Origin: Triticum aestivum
Taxonomy: Eukaryota; Streptophyta; Magnoliopsida; Poales; Poaceae
Direction: 5' to 3'
NCBI RefSeq assembly: GCF_018294505.1
Contig: NC_057797.1
Location: 128,466,051-128,530,050 of the forward strand
Length of the DNA stretch: 64,000 nucleotides
The translations under genes were made by a program, and so were the position numbers. Shown here one piece after another: positions 47,389 to 57,774 of this stretch. Below the pieces are notes generated by a model. It searched no databases and had not been told where the DNA came from. It saw only the letters and a program-made list of their open reading frames with translations. Every line of letters begins with the position of its first letter. Position 1 is the first letter of the stretch.

Positions 47389-49189
47389 TTGATGGCTCCT
47401 TCGATCATCGGTAACGATGCGGTCCAGGGTGAGGTTTTCCTCCCTGGACATATCTTCGTATTCAGCGGCTTCACACTGCGGGCCAACTCGCTTGGCCATC
47501 TGGAGCAGATCGAGAGCTACGCCCCTGGCCCTCAGGTCAGGTTCGGAAACTCCAAGAAGCAACCCAAGCGCCGACGTCAGCGGCGCCGCTCTAAGTCCTG
47601 CCATAGCAAAAACATCGATAACAGCGCAAGAGAAAATAACACTCCAGTCGACTCCAGAGGAAACGATGACCACATTAACCCAGTGGCAGAGCACGATGAA
47701 ACTGCAAACGGCGAAAATAATACGGATCCGATGTTTGAACACGGCGATGCCGAGGATAAACCTCATCAACCCCCCTCGGGGGAGGAAAACAGTCCGGACG
47801 AAGATGCACACATCATCCCGGAAACGCACTTGGAACAAGAGAACATCCGTAGAAGGCTTATTGCCTTAGCGAGGAGTCTGAAGAAGCAGAAGCAAAGGCT
47901 CAATGCCGCACAAAATATGCTCCACAGCAGGTGGAACAAATTGCTCGACAACGAAGAAAAGTACGATGGAAGTTACCACACAAAGAGCTATCCAAAGCGC
48001 AAGCTATTACCTGAATTCGACGATGAGGCCTTGGAGCCCACACAGCCGAAAAATAAAACGCCCAACCGGCCGGATCAACCACCTTGTGACCGCGATAGAG
48101 CGGCTAACAAGGCCGCACATAAGTCAACACACGATCTACGTGAGGACTTGCACCAAAAATCCAGTATGACCAGACCCATCTATGGATCTAGGAAGCGCAC
48201 TCTGGCACAAAATTAAAACCGAATACCACAACCGTCCGAACGCCATGATACATCCAAATACAGGGGTGCCGCACACCCCCTATGTTTCACCGATGAGGTG
48301 CTGGACCACGAATTTCCAGAAGGATTCAAACCAGTGAACATAGAGGCGTACGACGGGACCACAGACCCTGGGGTCTGGATTGAGGACTTTATCCTCCATA
48401 TCCATATGGCTCGCAGAGACAATCTCCACGCCATCAAGTACTTGCCCCTCAAGCTTAAAGACCAGCTCGGCACTGGTTGAAAAGCCTCCCCGAAAACTCA
48501 ATTGGAAGTTGGGAGGAGCTCTAGGATGCTTTTCGGGCTAATTTTCAAGGGACCTATGACCGACCTCCGGATGCAGACGATTTAAGTCATATAATTCAAC
48601 AGCCCGGAGAGTCAGCCCGAAAGCTTTGGAACAGGTTTCTCACTAAGAAGAACCAAATCGTCGATTGCCCGGACACCGAAGCCTTAGCAGCTTTCAAGCA
48701 CAACGTCCGAGACAAATGGCTCGCCAGACACCTCGGCCAAGAAAAACCGACAACAATGGCAGCCCTGACAAACCTCATGACCCGCTTTTGCGCGGGCGAA
48801 GATAGCTGGTTAGCCCGCTGTAGCACCAACGACCCAAGCACATCCGAAGTAAGGGATGGCAATGGAAAACCATGACGAAGTAAAAGCAAGCGTCGAAATA
48901 AGGAAGACAGCCCAGATAATACGGTAGTAAACGCCGGATTCAGGGGCTCTCGACAAGGTCAGCGGAAAAAGCCTTTTAAAGGCCGCAGAGATGGACCGTC
49001 CAGCCTAAACAAGATTCTAGACAAACTATGTCAGATTCATGGCACCCCCGATAAACCTGCAAATCACACCCACAGATAATGCTGGGTCTTCAAGCAGGCC
49101 AGTAAGCTAAACGCCAAACACAAGGGGAGGGAGACACCAAGCGAAGACGAGGACGAACCTCGCCAACAAAGCACCGAAGAATAGAAAAA
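47389..49189 (+). pseudogene. gag: TE6 copy 2 gag
   Basis: The first 275 codons (47389-48216) hold an N-terminal domain (GHIFVFSGFTLRANSLGHLEQI) and a Lys/Arg-rich linker, ending in TAA. The same frame continues into the capsid core (FPEGFKPVNIEAYDGTTDP) until about 48480, where an indel near GTG breaks it; the rest is readable in other frames (QQPGESARKLWNRF; KKNQIVDCPDTEAL). Near 49030-49080 is a Cys/His-rich segment (CQIHGT...NHTH..CWV) that may be a nucleic-acid-binding knuckle. Broken by several lesions. Confidence 0.8.
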
Positions 49190-49814
49190 AATCCCACTAG
49201 AGGTTAAAATAGTAAACATGATCCACGTGACGAAGAGGAGAAGCAAACATGCACTGCGAGACATACGCGCCGTAGAGCCCGTCACCCCTAAGTTCAACCC
49301 CTGGTTGGCCTGCCCAACCACTTTTGATCGCAGGGATCACATGACAAGCATCCGGCATGAAGGATTGGTTGCCTTGGTGTTAGACCCAATATTAAACGGA
49401 TACCATCTCACACGAGTCCTTATGGACGGCGGCAGTGGTCTAAATCTGATATATTAGGACACAGTCCGCAAAATGGGGATAGACCCGACAAAAATCAGCC
49501 ACGGTAATACTACATTCACGGGAGTAATACCAGGCCCAGAGGCCCGCTCCACGGGCTCTCTAATACTAGAGGTTGTATTCGGTTCACCCGACAACTACCG
49601 AAGTGAGAAGTTAGACTTCGACATTGCTCCATTCCGAAGCGGCTATCAAGCACTACTCAGAAGAACAGCTTTCACTCGTTTTAATGCGGCACCACAATAC
49701 GCTTCTCTTAAGCTTAAGATGCCTGGTCCACGTGGCACCATCACAGTTAGTGGAAATATCGAGCGTTCTCTACGTGCGGAAGAACGTGCGGCGGCTTTAA
49801 TAGCCGAGCACTAG
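49190..49814 (+). pseudogene. pr: TE6 copy 2 aspartic protease
   Basis: One frame (49218-49814) contains the active site VLMDGGSGLNLIY, split only by TAG at 49455-49457, where the family has Gln before DTVRKMGID. It continues through FTGVIPGPEA and a C-terminal FDIAPF...MPGPRGTITV region equal to the protease tail of TE1. It ends at 49812-49814. RT would be expected next, but none is found. Confidence 0.82.
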
Positions 49815-50999
49815 ACAGCCTCACCAATCATAATAAATGACAGGTCGTTAAGACCGCGGACACGGTTAGATGAGTCCGGCGCATCACTAGATATACCTGA
49901 GATTGGCTTGATGGTTAAACCCTCATAGACGATACTAGGGGCTCCCCGCGTGTAAGCAGGGCTAGTTCGGCTCAACCTGACTTATCTTGAATTTTAATGG
50001 TTTATCAAAAATAACCAATTTTTTGGCACGATAACTTTCACCTAAGTTTTTCTCTTTTACAGATGACAATCGGGTCGCACCCGTCCAGGACACGGCACAA
50101 CGGAGACACAGGCACAGACGTGCAGCAGGGACCCGCTCAAAGGTTTCTTTTCACATTAAGACCCTGCGTAAACCTTTTTTTACTGTCTCTTGTTGTTCAC
50201 ATCCTCCGGATACTCAATACAACCGAGAAGGATGCTGGCGTTTTTTGCATTTCGCCACGTCAGAATATTGCACGTACCTGGACACTCGGGGTTTATTATT
50301 AAGGGCATTGTTTAGCCCGGAATATGTTATAAAGACCGAATACCTTAGGGAGTGTTCGGCATCGCGAGTTTGGCCTTATATGCATCAACTCCGAATCATG
50401 TCTTTGTCAAATGTTGGGTTTGCTCGGCTCCCGTGTTTTGCTCCCTTATGTTCCGCTGTATCGGCTAAGGCGGCACCGGGAGAACTACTGCGATTGTGCC
50501 CTGGTTCATCCGGATGAGCACCTCAGTAGAGAAAGCCGAAAACTGACTGTCATGATAAATCACGAGACTGGTCAAGCACTCAATGACTTAGAGGAATCTT
50601 CGGGATTCCTTCGCATTAACGAAGGGCCGTTTCCTGGTCATGTACGTATGTGCACCGTATTCGGACGAGCGCGGAGGTACCAGGGGCTATATAGTAGTCC
50701 CACCGTCAAACTCCTATGGCTAAGTGAAAGTGTTAAAGCAATATAGTCCGATTGCCTCATTCGCCGTGCTACCACCTCCTTAATGGACCAAGACGTTGGA
50801 TCAAGTGTGAATACGCGTTTTTGCGAACACCCCCGCATTACATGCGTGGGGGCTGAAGCCGACGACTGCAAACTTTCAGGTTATATACATATATACATAA
50901 ATGGCCACACAAGAGGCATCATAATACTTTCAGGCAAAAGTATAAACACAACCTTTCTAATTCAATAAAACATTATTTTTACAATGGGAATACATGTCA
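49815..50999. other. TE6 spacer between protease and antisense gene
   Basis: Only short frames and no RT or integrase motif are seen. An equivalent, diverged sequence is present in TE6 copy 3 (about 60,640-61,440): shared phrases include ggcgtcgcgagtttggcctt/catcgcgagtttggcctt, atgcatca-ctccgaatcatgtct and cctcagtagagaaagccg. Conservation in two independent copies suggests it belongs to the element and is not random insertion. Confidence 0.65.
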
Positions 51000-53947
51000 C
51001 TAGAACATAATATTCTTCGAGCACTGAGCCTCTATTGAACGAGCGCCTTCAAGGACTTCTTCAAAGTAGTGCTCGGCAGATACTCGGCCTACGGCCGAAC
51101 TCTGGGTTGCAATGGCGGTGGCCTCCATCTCTGCCCAGTATGTCTTGACATGGGCAGGTGCCATACGCGCACCCTCTATGCATGCTGACCTCTTCATAGC
51201 GTCGATGTGTGGCACAGCACCAAGGAACTGTTGCACTAAACTAAAATAACTATTCGCCCTTCGCCCTTCTGGCCATAGATGATCCACAACAGACCTCATG
51301 GCAAGCCCGGACAACCTATGGAGCTCGGCCCATTCAGTCCTTCGCTCATTCAGCAACAGCGGACGCACTAGAACATGGAACTGTGACCAGAACAACTTTT
51401 CCACTTCATGATCTTTTTGATCCTTGAAGTACTCGGCCGCATCAGCAGCACTTGCTGCTAAATCCACGTACGCATCTGCAGAACTCCATAGTTGATCAAC
51501 AGGGGCATACTTTTGATCTCCGAACTTCGTCCGCAACAAAAAGGGCTTCCCAGCCGCGATATCTCCAGCTTGACGCAGCTCCTCCTTTGCCGCCCTGATT
51601 TTCGAGCGGGCTTCCTTGGCCGCTACCATGTCCTTATCCAGGTCTGTCGCCTTCGCTCGGCCTTCTTTTTCAAGAAGCTGGTAACGGTCGGCGGCATCTT
51701 TCAACTCAACGGCCATCTTGGCTATTTTTTCTTTGCTTTGGCAATGCGCAGCCTGTTCGGCTCTCAGCTCTTCGACCGCCTTTAGAGCGGCCGCATCACT
51801 ATTACTAGCTTGTTCCTTGGCTCGGGCAAGTTCCACCCAAAGGGTCTCCACGGCGGCAGCTCCATCTGCAGTCACAACATATTAAAGATACTAGCATCAT
51901 GCTTGTCTTACTATGTGTTGATCACCGGAGAAATCACATACCTTGTGCCTCATCGAGCCGCTTGTTGACAAGCACGATGTCAGCATCTGCCGCATCAAGT
52001 TGCCGCTTAAGCTCGGCAACCTCACCAGTCCGGCTAGCCATCGGACCTTCCGCCACCTGCATATGAAGGTGGCCTAATTATTCCTGGGACTATGATCCTC
52101 TGTTTGCTGCCGCTCTCGATAGCAACCAGAGTCTCACGGGCTACTATCTGCATAGGGCACACCTAACGTGTGCAGTACCATCTAAAACATACACTATTTC
52201 ACGTACCTCAAAGCCTTTCAGCAGACTCATAAAAGCTTCATGCAACCCGCTTTCGGTGGATGAAATCCTCTCAATCACCGTACCCATTAGCGTATGATGT
52301 GCTTCTGAGATGGCCGCTTGCTCCAGAAGATCCCTCAGTGTGTCTGATTGCACACCGGACGGTTCCGGACTCTTTCTGTTGCTCTCTTTAGGAGCCGAAT
52401 ACTGAGGACTTCGGGTGGCCAAAGTATTACCCTATGGCCTTGGCGGATCAGGAGAAACCCTCCGCGACGACACTTCAGGGTCGCCCGCCTCACGAGGCGG
52501 GGTGGCATGGGGAGGTGTTTCGCTCTCCACCATCTCCGGAAGAAGATCCCCCGAAGACGAACTCTATCGAGAAGGGCTACGATCCGAACTACAAGATACC
52601 TGCTTCGGTTATTGTCTTCAGAAGTAATGCGGGATATTTTTACTATTAAAGTACTTTTTGTTTACTTACAGCTCGGTAGAGGGCTGACCCCCTTGCGGGC
52701 ACTGTGCGGCAAGAGTACCCTCCGAGGCAGGACCCTCTGGCGAAGATTTCTTCCCCCGTTTGGAAACCTTTGTTTCCGGGTCATCAGAGGTGGTCCTCTT
52801 CCTTCCTTTGGGAGGCGCTAATTCCCCCGGTTTGGATGAATGATGAGTGAGACCTGCTTTCAGCCTCTTTATTCCCCCCTTCATCTTCCCCCGAGGGCGC
52901 CAGATAAGGCGCCGGCTCGAGCATTCTGGCTAGTACTGGATTGGCCGAGCCTTCGGGAAGGGGGCCGAACACCTGGTCATCTTCGCCTTTGTTACCCAGC
53001 CCTGGTCAAAGAGCGACTTTTCAGAATGATGTTGTGATAAATAAAAAGACAGTGTGTTCGGCCACGGGATTACTTACTTGGGTATCTGGGCGATTACAGC
53101 TCAAACCCGCATCCTCGGTGGTGTCCGGACACTTTATTTGTGGTCCAAAGAACGATTTGTACATCTCTTCGAGCGTCATGCCGAGGAAGTGCTGAATAGT
53201 CCGTGTTCCTTCCTGGTTGAATTCCCACATACGGAGGGGTCAATGTTTGCAAGGCAGGACTCGACGAACTAGCATGACTTGCATCACCATAACCAGGCTG
53301 ACATCTCTCTCAAGGAGATCTCGGATGCGACTCTGTAATATCGGCACATCATTTACTGGCCCCCAGTCCAGCCCCTTGTTGATCCATGACACCAGTTGTG
53401 GTGGGGGGCCCGAGCGAAAGGCTGGGGCGGCTACCCACTTGGTACTCCGGGGAGCTGTGATATAAAACCACTCCCGTTGCCATAAACTGGACACCTCTGG
53501 GAAGGAACCCTCTGGCCATGGAACATCAACATGTTTGCTTATTACGACACCTCCGCACTCTGCATGCCGCCCCTCGATCATCTTCGGCTTCACATTGAAA
53601 GTATTGAGCCACAGTCCGAAGTGTGGGGTAATGAGGAGGAAGGCCTCACACACGACGATGAACGACGAGATGTGAAGGAGGGCATCCGGGGCCAGGTCAT
53701 GGAAATCCAGCCCATAATAGAACATGAGCCCCCTAACAAAGGGATCCAGAGCGAGGCCTAGTCCTCGGAGGAAGTGAGAGATGAATACGACGCTCTCGCC
53801 GGGTTCGGGAGTGGCAATGACCTGCCCTGGAGCAAGCAGCCTGTGCGAGATTTCGAGGGTCAAATACCTGGCCTCTCTTAGCTTCTTGATGTCTTCCTCT
53901 GTGACAGAGGAAGGCATCCACTGACCTTGACGGTTGGATCCGGACAT
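51000..53947 (-). pseudogene. TE6 copy 2 antisense gene, five exons, Transposase_28-type (gypsy-associated) protein
   Basis: Reading on the minus strand, the exons are 53947-53078, 53001-52670, 52588-52207, 52056-51942 and 51865-51000, joined by GT-AG introns (first intron 76 bp). The start ATG gives MSGSNRQGQWMPSSVTEED. Exon 1 resembles the family Pfam calls Transposase_28, 'putative gypsy type transposon' (from memory), with FISHFLRGLGLALDPFVRG. Exons 4-5 form a long coiled coil, then a helical region (KPFLLRTKFGD; LFWSQFHVLVRP; EHYFEEVLEGARSIE). Lesions are TGA at 53242-53240 (CGA expected) and an apparent one-base loss in exon 2 near 52963. Antisense ORFs are known in Tat elements (maize Grande, Silene Retand). 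Function unknown. Confidence 0.75.
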
Positions 53948-54494
53948 GGTTGAAGGTCCGAAGCGCCTGACCTGAGCCTTGAGTGTTGGAACTCGAGGCG
54001 GGGGAAGGATTCGACTGAGCACGAGAGGGAGAAAAGGACAGGCCTTGGCCTCTTTATAAAGATGGTGAATATCAAGCGTCCTCCTCATGGCCGTTTGGGA
54101 CTTGCCTAAAATCGAGGAGTCATACCAATGGGCACGATTGGGTTACCCACGTCCGTATTGATGAGAATCCCGTAATAAGGGGGACACAATCTCTGCTTCA
54201 ACAAGACGTGTCAAGAAAACCGCCTCGCGATATGTGCAGAGCTGGTTGAGAAAAACGGTTCGAATAATGACCGGGCCATGGCATGATGTCATGTTGCTAA
54301 ACGTGTCAGCAGATTAGATTGGTGGAAATATTATTCTCTCTACGGTGGTATGTGGAACTTGTTTTGCAGAGCCGGACACTATCCTTGCGTTCAAAATCTT
54401 CTATGGAGTATTCGGAGGAGGAACCCGCCTTGCAATGCCGAAGACAAATCTGCGCGTCAGACTCATCGTCATTGAAGCCTGGTTCAGGGGCTAC

Positions 54495-54898
54495 TGAGGG
54501 AGGCCTGGATTAGGGGGTCTCTGGACAGCCGGAGTATATCCTTTGGCCGGACTGTTGGACTATGAAGATACAAGATTGAATACTTCGTCCCGTGTCCGGA
54601 TGGGACTCTGCTTGGCGTGGAAGGCAAGCTTGGCAATACGGATATGTAGATCTCCTCCCTTGTAACCGACTTTGTGTAACCCTAGCCCCCTCTGGTGTCT
54701 ATATAAACCGGAGGGTTTAGTCCGTAGGACAACATACAATCATATCATAGGCTAGCTTCTAGGGTTTAGCCTCTACGATCTCGTGGTAGATCAACTCTTG
54801 TAATACTCATATCATCAAGATCAATCAAGCAGGATGTAGGGCATTACCTCCATCAAGAGGGACCCCCTACCTGAGATCCGCCGGTTTTGACACCGACA
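54495..54898 (+). repeat. TE6 copy 2 3' LTR
   Basis: It starts tgagggaggcctgg directly after the purine-rich caggggctac and ends gacaccgaca. It lacks about 60 bp near the end compared with copy 1 (the cgaacctgggtaaacatcg region). A TATA-like ctatataaaccgg lies near 54700. Confidence 0.88.
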
Positions 54899-55141
54899 AT
54901 AATCGAAAGAAGTAGGTTGGTGGAGCTGCGAGGGGCCCATGAGGGTGGGGGCACGCCCTCCTACCTCGTGGCCACCTCGCTTCTTCCTTGACGTCCACTC
55001 CAAGTCTCCCGGATCACGTTTGTTCCAAAATAGATCCTCGCGAAGGTTTCATTCTGTTTGGATTCCGTTTGATATTCCTTTTCTATGAAACACTGAAATA
55101 GGCAAAAACAACAATTTTCACTGGGCCTTCGGTTAATAGGT
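54899..55141 (-). repeat. TE4 right LTR, second part (truncated)
   Basis: It resumes after TE6 with ataat (target duplication position; the partner in copy 1 is atagg) and cgaaagaagtaggttgg. It breaks off at cggttaataggt, about 155 bp before the LTR end, and joins TE8 internal sequence. The end of the LTR and the polypurine side of the next internal region are deleted. Confidence 0.82.
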
Positions 55142-56181
55142 ATGAGAGATCAATAATTTCTATAAAATAAAAGCACCACCATGCTCCTAAAAAGATATAA
55201 GTGAAGCACTAGAGCAAAATTATCTAACTCAAAAGATATAAGTGAAGAACATAGAGTATTCTAATAAATTCCGATTCATGTGTGTCTCTCCAAAAGGTGT
55301 GTACAACTAGGATGATTGTGGTAAACTAAAAGGCAAAGACTCAAATCATACAAGACGCTCCAAGCAAAACACATATCATGTGGTGAATAAAAATATATCC
55401 TCAAGTAAAGTTACCGATGGACGAAGACGAAAGAGGGGATGCCTTCCGGGGCATCCCCAAACTTAGGCTTTTGGTTGTCCTTTAATTTTACCTTGGGGTG
55501 CCATGGGCATCCCCAAGCTTAGGCTCTTGCCACTCCTTATTCCAAAATCCATCAAATCTTTACCCAAAACTTGAAAACTTCACAACACAAAACTCAATAG
55601 AAAATCTCATGAGCTCCGTTAGTATAAGAGAACAAACCACCACTTCAAGGTACTGTAATGAACTCATTCTTTATTTATATTGGTGTTTAACCTACTGTAT
55701 TTCAACTTCTCTATGGTTCATACCCCCCGATACTAGCCATAGATTCATCAAAATAAGCAAAAAACACACGAAAAATAGAATCTGTCAAAAATAGAACAGT
55801 CTAAAGTAATCTATAGGTTTCAAATACTTCTATAACTCTGAAAATCCTACCAAATTGGGAAGACCTAAGTAATTTTTTTATTGATCTACTGCAATTGGAA
55901 TTAGTATTTTATATCTCTCTGGTTAAAAATGGAAATTATTCTTGTGAGCGCATACTTTCTGTTTTTTCAGCAAGATCAAACAACAATCATCCAAGAAGAT
56001 CCTAAAGGCTTTACTTGGCACAAACACTTATTAAAACATAAAAACACAATCATAACATAGGATAGATGATTGATTTATTACTAAACAGGAACAATAACAA
56101 GAAACAAAAATAAAATTGGGTTGCCTCCCAACAAGCGCTATCATTTAACGCCCCTAGCAAGGCATAAAAGCAAGAATAGAT

Positions 56182-57026
56182 CTAGGTATTGTCACGATAA
56201 TGGTAAGGTAAGTCGCGAAAACTCATCTCATACTCCCAACGTTCAGTAGGAAGTTTCCTTTGTGGCAAGCAGAAGTAATCAAAAGGGCTAAATTTAATGG
56301 GACAAAAGTCCCCAAGATCAAGCTCGGGAGGTATTGGTTCCTCCTTTGGCCCCTCATATTGCACAACCAATTCATCATTATAAGCATTCTTGGCAAAAAG
56401 TCATGAGTTTTTGTTCAAGGGAAAAACCTAACCCATTGTTCTGGATAGCAAAATTATTGTTAAGTTCAGAAATCCTGTCAACTAGAACATCGGCAGGGAC
56501 CTTTTTCTAAGGTTTTCATTAAAAGCAACATGATCTAAAGATCCTAAGCGCATTATATCTTCTTGATAAAAAGGATTGCTTCTATGGGAGGACGGCCGGC
56601 ATCCACCCTATAATGCGCAAAAATTTCATTGGCTTCTTTTATTATAAATCTGAACCTATGAGCTAAAAAGATGGTAGCTACTCGCTTAACAGAAGAATAC
56701 TCAATATTTGAGAATTCTAGAAAAATCCTTTGAATTCAAGGGTGCATATGAATAAATTGTCTTTCAAGTTCAACTATGAGCAAAGATATAGCATCTGCGA
56801 AACTACTAGTTCTGTGAAGAATAGACCCTCCCAAAGAGGGCAAAGCACCGACACAAGTAAAGAAATCTTGAATGACTCCTTTTCCAATAATGTTACCACT
56901 ACCAATCTGAAACTTTTTAGTGTGTAAAATAGTAGGTTCTTCATGAGGATAATCAAAAGCATCAAAGTTTCCCCCATCGTTACTACTACCCTTTTCAATG
57001 ATAACCTCCCCGGTTTCAGACATCAT
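56182..57026 (-). pseudogene. TE8 ORF of unknown function in the gag position
   Basis: A likely ATG at 57026 gives MMSETGEVIIEKGSSNDG. The frame is open to 56736 and then broken; a later piece (56370-56182, QYEGPKEEPIPPELDLGDF) probably belongs to the same protein. It holds a segment SFADAISLLIVELERQF that may be helical. No enzyme motif is visible. It is unlike the ORF at the same place in the two TE4 units. Confidence 0.5.
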
Positions 57027-57211
57027 GGCAACAAACCGCACTGAGAATGAACACACAAGAGGCAAGCGGAAAGAAACGAACGAAAAAGGGCGAATAAAAC
57101 GTCAAGGTTGAAGTGGGGGAGAGGAAAACGAGAGGCAAATGGAAAATAATGTAATGCGAGGGAGAAGAGTTTGTGATGGGTACTTGGTATGTCTTGACTT
57201 GTGCATAGATC

Positions 57212-57229
57212 TCCCCGGCAACGGCGCCA
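57212..57229 (-). promoter_or_regulatory. TE8 primer binding site
   Basis: Minus strand TGGCGCCGTTGCCGGGGA, identical to the TE4 sites, 11 bases from the LTR end at 57241. Confidence 0.8.
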
Positions 57230-57240
57230 GAAATCCTTCT

Positions 57241-57487
57241 TGCTACCTCTTCATCATGAGTTGGTTTTCCCTTGAAGAAGAAATGGTGATGCAGCGAAGT
57301 AGCATAAGTATTTCCCTGAGTTTTTGAGAACCAAGGTATCAATCCAGTAGGAGACTACACGCAAGTCCCTTGTACCTGCACATACAATCAAGAACCTCGC
57401 AACCAACGCGATAAAGGGGTTGTCGGTCCCTTCACGGCCACTTGCAAAAGTGAGACCTGATAAAGATAGTAAGATAAATATTTTTGG
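57241..57487 (-). repeat. TE8 LTR, truncated
   Basis: It begins tgctacctcttcatc and follows the TE4 LTR to aaatatttttggt at about 57487. Then come about 40 bp of unassigned sequence (57488-57527), followed by TE6 LTR. Confidence 0.82.
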
Positions 57488-57527
57488 TGTAATCCGGAAA
57501 GGAGATATACTCAATACCTTAGTCATA

Positions 57528-57748
57528 CAAGCTAGACTTCTAGGGTTTAGCCATTACGATCTCGTGGTAGATCAACTCTTGTAATACTCATATTCATCAA
57601 TATCAATCAAGCAGGACGTAGGGTATTACCTCCATCGAGAGGGCCCGGACCTGGGTAAAACTTCGTGTCCCCTGTCTCATGTTACCATCAACCTTAGACG
57701 CATAGTTCGGGACCCCCTACCCGAGATCCGCCGGTTTTGGTACCGACA
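57528..57748 (+). repeat. TE6 copy 3 5' LTR, 3' part
   Basis: It begins near gctagacttctagggttt and ends taccgaca; the primer site ttggtgctttcattgagag follows. The 5' half is deleted. Confidence 0.83.
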
Positions 57749-57774
57749 TTGGTGCTTTCATTGAGAGTTCCTCT

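Larger units (their letters stand above)
46188..54898 (+). mobile_element. TE6 copy 2: Tat-type element with gag-protease and an antisense gene, no RT or integrase
   Basis: It has a truncated 5' LTR (46188-46430), primer site, leader with TE7 solo LTR, gag, protease, spacer, a long five-exon gene on the minus strand, polypurine run (caggggctac) and 3' LTR (54495-54898). It lies in the TE4 right LTR: after 54898 come ataat and then cgaaagaagtagg, exactly the TE4 sequence expected after the tatatagg target. Gag and protease resemble Tat-clade elements, but no RT, RNase H or integrase motif exists between protease and antisense gene. Confidence 0.87.
13846..55141 (-). mobile_element. TE4: tandem array of a non-autonomous gypsy-like element (three LTRs, two internals)
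   Basis: The plus-strand order is LTR (13846-15430), internal (15431-30048), LTR (30049-39164, interrupted), internal (39165-45166), LTR (45167-55141, interrupted). Each internal starts at the polypurine side (agcatccccaagctt) and ends at a primer binding site, so the middle LTR is shared by two units. After removing nested insertions, the first internal is about 3.99 kb and the second 3.54 kb, or about 3.98 kb if a missing stretch of roughly 447 bp is added back. No RT, integrase or protease is present. The left flank actac (13841-13845) would be the target duplication; its partner cannot be found because the right end is deleted. Confidence 0.85.
55142..57487 (-). mobile_element. TE8: TE4-family remnant of a different subfamily
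   Basis: It starts within the internal region (atgagagatcaataatttc, equivalent to 27834), matches TE4 to about 56160, then differs and carries another ORF, followed by the TE4-type primer site (57229-57212) and a truncated LTR (57241-57487). It lacks the MITE that both TE4 units have: near 56080 the site is empty. It is therefore a separate insertion fused to the array by deletion, not a third duplicate. Confidence 0.8.

Noticed and set aside
55142..57487. Interpretation of TE8 as a third copy of the TE4 duplication
   Set aside because: It lacks the MITE present in both units, has a different ORF next to the primer site, and adjoins a TE6 copy that lacks TE7.
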